Positions 56,437 to 64,000 of a stretch of DNA of 64,000 nt are shown piece after piece. The notes beneath the pieces were generated by a model. The model was not told the DNA's origin and did no database searches. It saw nothing but the letters and a program-made list of their open reading frames with translations. Each line of letters begins with the position of its first letter. Position 1 is the stretch's first letter. The position numbers and the translations under genes were made by a program. Source of the stretch: Sclerotinia nivalis (Eukaryota > Ascomycota > Leotiomycetes > Helotiales > Sclerotiniaceae); contig JAPEIS010000007.1 in NCBI GenBank assembly GCA_029531795.1, positions 248,001-312,000 of the forward strand, in the 5' to 3' direction.

Positions 56437-57265
56437 TTGAAAGACTTAAGAATAGGACGAGGGTGATTGTAAATGATTGGGAGATATGCCCAGTATCTAG
56501 ATGGAGTGTTGCGATTGGTGCGGATGTTGGATTATGAAGAAGGAAGATGGCTTGGAAGATTGATTGGAAGATTCTCACAGTGTTTAGATGGGGATTATAA
56601 GCTACTTACGAAAGTGGAAGAAGTACGTACGATTGCGTACGGTTTGGCAATATCAATGTGATTTATCACTAGCTCGCTTAGCCGACTGTATGAACCGTAG
56701 AGATTTTGATCTGGCCGCGAGCAAGATCTTAGTGCGGTCATACTGGGGCAATGTATAACACAATGGAATAAATATTAGATCCAAGAGTTCCTTATGATTT
56801 CAGAAACACGAAGATTCACTACGGCCGTTCAATCAGTCATGACTAATCCATACAGTGATAAACTCACTAGTTCCCTATGTGATTTGTGGGCAACGCCAAA
56901 ATTGACTACGGTAATCTGCCCAATCAGATGACCAACCAATATTTCTAGCGCACCCTAAAATTTACAACCGTGTCGTTCGCTTAAAATTCGCTCGCACCGT
57001 GTTCACATCACTTTCGCTACCGTCATCAATACAGCCATAAAACCTCTGCGCTGAATTCCTCCTGGTTTCATCCATCTTTCTTCATTACATCTACAACTAC
57101 TCAAATCACTGTCTGTCAACTCACTACCAGTCAACTCACTACCAGTCAACTCATAACCACTCAACTCATAATCACTCACATCGAGACCAAATCACCAAAA
57201 ACACAAGAATATTGCATCAGTGGTGATTTCTTAATTCTCGTTTGCATATCTAAGCAACCAACACA
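56437..57265. promoter_or_regulatory. Divergent promoter region of the 2EXR pair
   Basis: About 830 bp hold both promoters. A repeated CACTACCAGTCAACT element (about three copies near 57118-57160, the last diverging) lies in the leader of the right-hand gene. Confidence 0.5.
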
Positions 57266-58424
57266 ATGGACTCATCATCAAAAATTTTGTCGTCGGAGGA
57301 TCCAAAAAACGAAGACCATCAAAATGAACAAAGTAAGAACTTAATGCTCCTAATATATGTTTGGCTGTACTAATTGAGAATTTCCAGCCAGCACTCCTTC
57401 ACCAGACTTCAGCTTAGTTGCGAGCCATTCAAGTCGAGGTCGCAATAACTTCCCCCAGTTTACCAAACTTCCCCCGGAGATTCAATGCATGATCTTTGAG
57501 CGGACTTTGCCACCTCCACATATCTTGAATTTTGCCTTTCGGGTGATTAGGCCGAATGATGACCAAGAGGTAACTGGCATCCATTCAGATATCGCCAAGT
57601 TTCCTGGTAATCTATCACTATTAGAGACCTGCCAAATCTCGAAGGACACAGTATATCGTGCCTTTAGGAAGATCGAGCTATTTCCATTCAAAACGGATCA
57701 CCCTGTTCATTTGACGCGATTGCATCCAGGTACTCTTAGTTACTCATATATGCGACCTTCGGTCGATATCTTCATGTGTAGCGCAATGGCGATAACCGAC
57801 TTATATAAATATGGCGGCTCTATAGGTTCCATCTCCAGCCTTACACGCATAGCCACACATGGTATGTATACTTGGCTTTCGGAAAAGGGTCAATTTCAAA
57901 AGAAGATGACAGATTTTTTTGAGGGGCTCTTCAATACGATCGAAGAAAATTGCCAGGCACTTGAGAAATTCAATCTGGTGATTGGCGGTACTCGAAGCTG
58001 GGGTGGAACAGAAATCCAAGAAAATGGAAAGTCAACAAAAACTTGGAGACTTCTCGAAATGGACGAAGACTTTAGGTATTTAGATTTTGTAGCTAGCCCA
58101 AGGGGAATGATTACTAGCTCTTTTTATTACCCGGAGGGCCCCAGAGCAGACGTAGATCAAATTCTTAACGCAGCGAATCGGGCAATGGACAAATTGGAAA
58201 AACATGTCGAGCGTAAGCAGGCGCTAAAGGATCATGCTGCTGTGGAATATTGGCGGAAGGTCAAGGTAGTACCTGCTGTATTGGGCCGGATGGAAGGTAG
58301 GAAGGAAAAGGAACCTCGATTGTGGCTTCCTACACTAAAACATACGCTCGCATGTCATGAAGATGGGAGTCCTTTGGATCAATACAAAGGATTGGCGCAA
58401 ATATTCGACGGAGCAAGTTGGTAA
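57266..58424 (+). CDS. 2EXR-domain protein, 367 aa, two exons (right half of inverted pair)
   Basis: Exon 1 is 57266-57332 (MDSSSKILSSEDPKNEDHQN) and exon 2 is 57388-58424; a 55-nt intron joins in phase. The domain starts FTKLPPEIQCMIFERTLPPP then HILNFAF. It carries YMRPSVDIFMCSAMAITDLY and KYGGSIGSISSLTRIATHG, shared with the gene at the right edge (YMRPSQDILMVNANSLLKLY, RYGGSLNLEGVTHIALRD). The C-terminus is YKGLAQIFDGASW. Using only the long open frame from the ATG at 57489 would cut off the start of the domain. Function unknown; a lineage-expanded family. Confidence 0.82.
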
Positions 58425-59206
58425 ACCATATTGTGTTTGGGCGGTTAGTGCGCGGCCGACGACATCAGTTGCATACGAAAAATATACCTACTATTTTGGA
58501 GTGGAATTGAATTCTAGGTTAAGACTTGAAGACCATTTAATTACCAAGTCTCGGTTGGGAAATTGAGGAGATTTATGGAGCCTAGGTAGGTATATTTAAC
58601 TTTTATTTTCGTTTTATTCCATCCACAGTGTCGTGGATTGTGAAGACGTGCCATTTTCTGTGATCTAGCGAGAATCCAGAAAAGAAGGGGGACATGGAAA
58701 GGATGGTTGGTAAAAAGGAAAATAATTGGCTAGGAACTATACAAAAATACCTTGAAATGTTATAGATAGCCGCTGCCTTATCAAACAACTTTAAAGAATA
58801 TCCCTTAGATAACATGCGGCGTTATGATTATGAATGATCCTTCCATTTGCATAATTTTCATGATACAAATCTTAACTATCACGATACATTACTATCTTTT
58901 AATCACCTCATGAATTGCCATATTACCTTACACGTTTTTCTTGCCAAGTAATAGTCCGCTGTCAGGCCACCTAATAGGTGAAATCTCAGCCCCAACGTCA
59001 GCAGCCGCTGGCCAAGCCAACACTACTCCTCGCAGCCCCGCAATTCCCACCAATTAAAGTCATAGAATACGTACACAGTGAAAGAGCTGAGATGCGTGTG
59101 TTGGAGAAAAGCTCTGGTGCCTAGAACGTCGAAATTGGTTAAGAAGGATGGCGACTCTTTTTGTGAACCAAATTTACGAGAAAGCGATTTGAAATAAAAA
59201 GCGTGA
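58425..59206. other. Intergenic, 0.8 kb
   Basis: Between the 2EXR and AAA genes. No supported gene or repeat is seen. Confidence 0.5.
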
Positions 59207-62200
59207 ATGATGGGTGGAAGTAACGTCGAAATCATGGATTCGGATGGGTTTGAACATGTTACGCAGTTTTTGGAAGACATTGAGGAGGGGCGAGCAGATG
59301 ATATGAGTGAGCAGGCAGATTATAATGTCGTGAGTGGTGACGATAGGGAGGAAAAGAAGAACGATAAAAACAAGAACGATGAGCACGAAGATGAACGTAA
59401 AATGAAAGAGGAAATTGACGAAGGGCAAGCTGAATGCGCTATGCCAAAGCTCCGAATTTGAATGCTGACATTTTTCAGAGACCCAAAGGCCGTCTTAATG
59501 AATGCAGCGAGACCTACCTCGGAAACTCGCCCAACATGGACTCGAATGCACCTTCGCCACCTTTCAGTCGAGGTCTTGAAAGACCACAAGATAGATTATG
59601 TTGTTGATGAGCAGGTAAGTCTTGATATTTCATTGCACAAGTAACTAACTGCGTTTTTAACAATACAATAGGATCCAGATTATGTTTTAATCAAGCGCTG
59701 GGTTCCAGAATATGAGCAAGATTTTCTTTGGGCGGCATCTCGTGCTCTGCGTACTAGACGCAACGCTACACACCGTGGATCCAACTCTCCATATCCATCA
59801 CGAGTTCGTTTAGATAGAGCGTCTTCTCCTGGAATAGTCGAAGTTCGACGAGCAAGTGCCGGTGCAGAGTTGAAGCTTGGAATTAATAGAATGGATTTCA
59901 GAGATTGGATAGGGTTGAAGTATATGGAGCAAAGAGGAAAGTATGTTCTGGATGTTGCTGTGGAGAATGGGAAAGCAGTAAGAGTCGCGATCAATTCGGA
60001 GGCACTGAGAGATGAATTGAGGATAATAATAGGAGCCGGTGTGGGGCTCGAGATAAGTGAATTCCGCAAAGTTTTAACAGGACCTTGGAAGGTGCTTGTG
60101 GAGTATGAAGGAGCAATTAGGCAACGATTGCAGAAGCTGGAGGAGATGATGAAATCCAAAGACGCGAAGCTAACAGATAACTCGCTGGAAATGGATGACA
60201 AAAAGCCAGGGCAAGTTGATGAAGATACGAGATCGGAGACGTGCAAAGTCTCGACCAGAAATCCCTCATATCCTTGCGAGTTGTGTCAAATCGTATTTCC
60301 ACCTCACCAGACTCCTCTCGAATGTCTTGATACTAGACTGGCGCACCTAAAGTGCCTCGTCGAGTTCATGGATTCCGACCTCAAAGATGTTTTTGAGCTT
60401 CGACAACAAATCAAGGATGGCAGTCTCAAGGAGATTGCATTCGCAGATCTTTGGCATTTGTTCAGTCCCGGCGATCTAATCGTTACCCATCCCATGTTTC
60501 GCGCATATCGAGTCTTCCATACATCGGGTGGCCGACCACGTTTATCGAAACCCGAGCTATTCGAAAAGAAACCAGTTTGCTCACCTTTCAACATCAACTG
60601 TTTCTATATGGGATATGATTGGAAGACTGTTGGCCCTATCCATGAGACCCTGCGAATTTCAGAATATGTCGGAAAAAAATCTGTGATGGAGTTACTAGTT
60701 GAACTGGATGGAAAGCTCATGACGGAGAGAGTGACTGTTTGGCCTCTTAAGATGCTCTCAATCGACGAGCGGATGAAAAAAATATCTCATTTGATCTCTA
60801 GAGGAAAGAAATTGAGGTCTCTAAGGCAAGGCGATCATAAATACTATGTCGGTGACGCTGGAGAAGAGGTATCGAACTCATCAGATGATGATGATCCGAG
60901 ATTCGGAAAGAGAGTGCCAGGGTACCGGGTAGGACCAACCTTGGACATGAAAAAAGAACGCGAATTTGTGAGTATTCGATATTAGGAGTAAATAGTAGCG
61001 CTAACATTGACTGACATAGCTTAAAAGCGATGTCATAATAGACAATGAGTTCAAATTCGAGAATAAAGCTATTGGTCTTTTCGACGCAATTGAGTTTGAT
61101 CCCAGAGAAACTGCAGAAAATTGCACACACTTTGGAGTTTCGAATAATCAATATGTCAATGATCGTGTTCCAAGGCATTGTGGATGTTCAGACGTAGTCA
61201 TGGATCATGTTGTGGACAATGATCGTGCGGCAAAGTATAAAGATGATTTGCATCTCTTACAGCCACGTGATGTTAATGATGAGCTTGAGGATGACTTTCT
61301 CATGTTATTACCACCTACAATTGAAGGGTTTGTTCTGGAAAAAAATGCATGGAAGATGCTGAATATTGAAGCAATAAGGGATGTAAAGGTGGAAGGCATG
61401 ATGAGCCATGTAGATTTCAAGGATCTTGTACTACCAGAAGGACACGAGAGTTTGTTGAAAGCTTTAGTGAGAGCTCACCCAAGCAGCAAATTCTCGTCTA
61501 CTGAGAAGAAGCAAGAATGCTGTAAGTCTGTGGCACAATTAAAAGCGATAAGCTACTAATATGAACAACAGCAAGTCTGGCAATTTTGCTCCATGGACCG
61601 GAAAGCACAGGCAAATTTCTCACGGTGAAAGCACTCGCATCTCACTTCAACAGACCACTATACACCATCACTGGCATGGACTTTGGTATAAGCACACGGG
61701 ATTCTGCACGAGAGCTTGCTAATCATTTCAAACGAGCGACAAAATGGAATTGCATTATAGCAATTCCTGGGGCGGAAGGTCGATTCCCGCGCCGCAACAC
61801 ACCCCCAGATGGAGATTTTGGCGTATCGGGGGTGCTTTTGAGTGAACTAGAGCTGTTTAACGGCATTGTTGTGCTGACTACAGTCAACAAGCAAAATTTG
61901 GAGGAACAAGTTGTGGGACGGATGAATGTCTGTCTTCGAAGTGAGTACTGGAATCTGGATGTCAATACTCAGATTTGGCACAAAATGTTGAAAAAACGTG
62001 GGATTCACGATGTGGAAGATAACATGGAACTGAAAGCTACATTTGAGAAAGGAGCATACAGCTGGTGGTTACAGTTCATAGAAGAGGAAGGTAGAATGGG
62101 AAAAATGTGGAATGGGACGGATATCAACAATTTCTTTGATGCTGCTTTAGCTATGGCGGGATATAACAGAGACTTTACCAATGAATCGGCACCTGTGTTG

Positions 62201-62260
62201 AAGACTAGTCATTTGGATATTGCAGCAAGGGCTGTATCACGGTGGAGACAGGTAGTTTAA
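59207..62260 (+). CDS. AAA-family protein with degenerate Walker motifs, about 946 aa, five exons
   Basis: A fungal AAA ATPase-like protein. Exons: 59207-59424, 59479-59614, 59672-60967, 61020-61521, 61572-62260; the last three introns are GT-AG and 50-57 nt. Intron 1 fits best as GC-AG (59425-59478, branch-like CTGAC), joining EIDEG-DPKAVLMN. The N-terminus is acidic, then a family region follows (WTRMHLRHLSVEVLKDHKID, DFRDWIGLKYMEQRGKYVLD). A Cys pair with downstream Cys/His lies near 355-390 (YPCELCQIVFPPHQTP). The AAA module is at about 718-890, but Walker A reads GPESTGKF (726-733), where Ser/Thr is normal after GK, and the Walker B position reads CIIAIPGAEGRF (778-789), where hhhhDE is expected. 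An Arg remains in VVGRMNVCL. ATP hydrolysis is therefore doubtful, and nucleotide binding too. Confidence 0.8.
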
Positions 62261-63144
62261 TAATGTGATGATATTCTACGAAGAAGGGAAGAAGGTGCTA
62301 GGAGGAGTGTCGATTATATAAGGGATGGATGCTTGAAGTATTTATACAGATTAATTAAGAATGGATCATGAATTTATAATAGTATTTTCTTTTTTAAAAT
62401 ATTATTTAAGTACAAGGTAACCTATATGCACAGGGCTGAGCTCGGGAGTAAAAATCAATAACATATTGATAGGTACAGCTATTTCCTTTTCTAAACTTTC
62501 AGATGAGAGTTCAGAGATGATAACCATCTAATCTAAAATTTGTAGAAATCATTTTCAAATTTCTTTTATATCGTGGATAAAAAAGTGACCGATTGATACC
62601 AAAGTAAACTAATGGAAATATACATGTAACATAACAAATAATCAATTTTCGGAAGCTCTAAATGAGAAACCTATCTAATTTAGACTACTATTGCAGCAGA
62701 CAAAAGATCAAATCACATTGCCCACATCAACTATCTTTAGTGGGAATGTCAAAAAGAGGTTACATCTATTCAAAATAGTCTTAATGTTATATATGCATAT
62801 TCGGATATAGATTGTGATCGTTATGCATGACAAGTAAGAATAGCAAGGGGCGCACAATGAAAGATTCTGTAAATTATTAGGTGAGAAGAGGTTAGAGGAA
62901 GAAGAAACTGAGCGATGTAATATACTTTCCATTGGACTAACCTGGGAGTTAACAGCATGCACGCCCCCTCCCTCATCGTACAAATCAAATTGAGTCACTG
63001 CATACTCATTTTGCTCAGTAAGTGAAACCTGAATCATTGTATTACTATGCTTATTTACCACCTACATCCCTTCAATTAATATCCACCAAACCACCAAAGA
63101 AAATGCCGTCTAGTTCCTAAATAACAAACTACTTCCTTTGAATG
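62261..63144. other. Convergent A+T-rich intergenic
   Basis: About 880 bp between the AAA gene and the last 2EXR-like gene. It is A+T-rich. An open minus frame at 62708-63061 looks spurious. Confidence 0.5.
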
Positions 63145-64000
63145 CTAATTTGCGACTAACTGGATCCCGACTGGCATCTCATTTCTGGACTTTATCAAAC
63201 TGAGTGTGTTCCTGAGCTCTATTAAACTATCGGGCACATCTTCTAGTAAGGTTGCTAGAGTTCCATCATCATTGCAGCGCACAAAGCAGTCGAGTAGTGG
63301 AATATAGGGGTTCGGAATATAGAATTTCGATTCATCGTGATAATTTTTCGATCGGCAATGTAAACAATAGACTACCTCGACTCCCTTCCAGTATGCGATA
63401 GAATCTTTGTTTCCCTGTTCCTCTATCCGTTCGTGGTGTTTCTGAATCTTGTGATCGAAAAAGTTTCGCTCTCTCAACAAGCAGCTTAACATTTCATACA
63501 GACGACAATTCGCACTATCTGGGACTTCATATCCGCGTTTATCCCTGAGGTCTAGCTTCAACAAATCGTTATTGATGTCAAGAAGTTGAGTATCGTTAGT
63601 GGTGCGATCTCCATAATGACCATAAATATTTGCTACAAAACTGAGCCTCTTGAGGTTTGAGCACTGAGCCTCAATGAGGTTCAACAAGTCAATCATACCC
63701 TGCACTGCTTTTTGACTGTCGACCATAGAATCCATGGCTGGTACCCATTCAATATCCCGCAAAGCAATATGAGTGACCCCTTCAAGATTAAGTGATCCGC
63801 CATATCGATACAATTTGAGTAATGAATTAGCATTCACCATAAGAATATCCTGAGAAGGTCGCATGTAAGTATAGTTGCGCTTTTTGTTGCCCAAATCCTC
63901 GTAATGAACTGGAAAGTCTCTCGTACGAATGCCTCTGGAATACAATGCCGGACCACTCTTTAAAGGCTCAACCTTGATCTTCACAAATCCGCCGTCAAGA
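63145..64000 (-). CDS. 2EXR-family-like protein, C-terminal 285 codons (runs off right edge)
   Basis: The reading frame is open from the stop at 63145 to the right edge with no in-frame ATG needed, so the N-terminal 2EXR domain lies outside the window. The visible part matches the gene at 57266: YMRPSQDILM, then a helix, then YRYGGSLNLEGVTHIALRD, then a stretch LIEAQCSNLKRLSFVANIYG like its FNTIEENCQALEKFNLVIGG, then YWKGVEVVYC like its YWRKVKVVPA. The C-terminus (IKSRNEMPVGIQLVAN) differs. Family membership rests on these aligned blocks. Confidence 0.7.
   Translation of the reverse strand, partial: LDGGFVKIKVEPLKSGPALYSRGIRTRDFPVHYEDLGNKKRNYTYMRPSQDILMVNANSLLKLYRYGGSLNLEGVTHIALRDIEWVPAMDSMVDSQKAVQGMIDLLNLIEAQCSNLKRLSFVANIYGHYGDRTTNDTQLLDINNDLLKLDLRDKRGYEVPDSANCRLYEMLSCLLRERNFFDHKIQKHHERIEEQGNKDSIAYWKGVEVVYCLHCRSKNYHDESKFYIPNPYIPLLDCFVRCNDDGTLATLLEDVPDSLIELRNTLSLIKSRNEMPVGIQLVAN

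Noticed and set aside
1..64000. tRNA, rRNA or CRISPR features
   Set aside because: I looked for T-arm GTTCRANYC patterns with matching stems and for spaced repeats by eye and found none; a covariance-model scan would be more sensitive.

Overview
The window looks like nuclear DNA of a filamentous ascomycete. The best guess is a leotiomycete of the Botrytis/Sclerotinia kind; this is inferred from gene content and style, not proven. The evidence is short GT-AG introns (42-90 nt, with a few of 120-350 nt), A+T-rich and pyrimidine-rich intergenic DNA, eukaryotic housekeeping genes on both strands with no operons, and fungal-only families (2EXR, DUF5672, fungal secreted cupredoxin). I found no rRNA, tRNA, CRISPR or intact transposon. 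Most genes below were assembled by splicing exons by eye, using reading-phase agreement and family motifs.

1-14 kb is a housekeeping block. It holds the 5' part of an HRQ1 (RecQ4-like) helicase gene (-), a full UBR1 N-end-rule ubiquitin ligase gene (-), a PYM exon-junction-complex factor (+), and a nucleoside hydrolase (-) whose metal-binding motif is assembled through an 8-nt microexon. 13.9-18.5 kb is largely empty, with simple repeats and one short coding-like stretch.

18.5-26.6 kb holds two tandem paralogues (-) of an unrecognised family: a shared N-terminal domain followed by a heptad coiled coil. In the second copy the coiled-coil exon carries three in-frame stops. That copy is head to head with a 1263-aa orphan gene (+). 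27-31.3 kb has a possibly broken glutathione transferase gene (-) and a 459-aa protein (-) with two NUMOD1-like helix-turn-helix repeats.

33.5-39.1 kb carries a CYP7/CYP8-like P450, a RED/IK splicing factor and an Apn1 AP endonuclease, all (+). 40-44.2 kb has a 4-exon Pro/His-rich disordered protein (+) whose first intron contains a CCCCTT array, converging on a DUF5672 membrane protein (-). 46.5-47.5 kb encodes a secreted cupredoxin (+) behind a clear TATA box.

49-64 kb mixes a BUB1 checkpoint kinase with two KEN boxes (+) with an accessory cluster: four 2EXR-type genes, two of them a head-to-head inverted pair, and a AAA protein (+) whose Walker A and B residues are degenerate. The last 2EXR-like gene (-) runs off the right edge.
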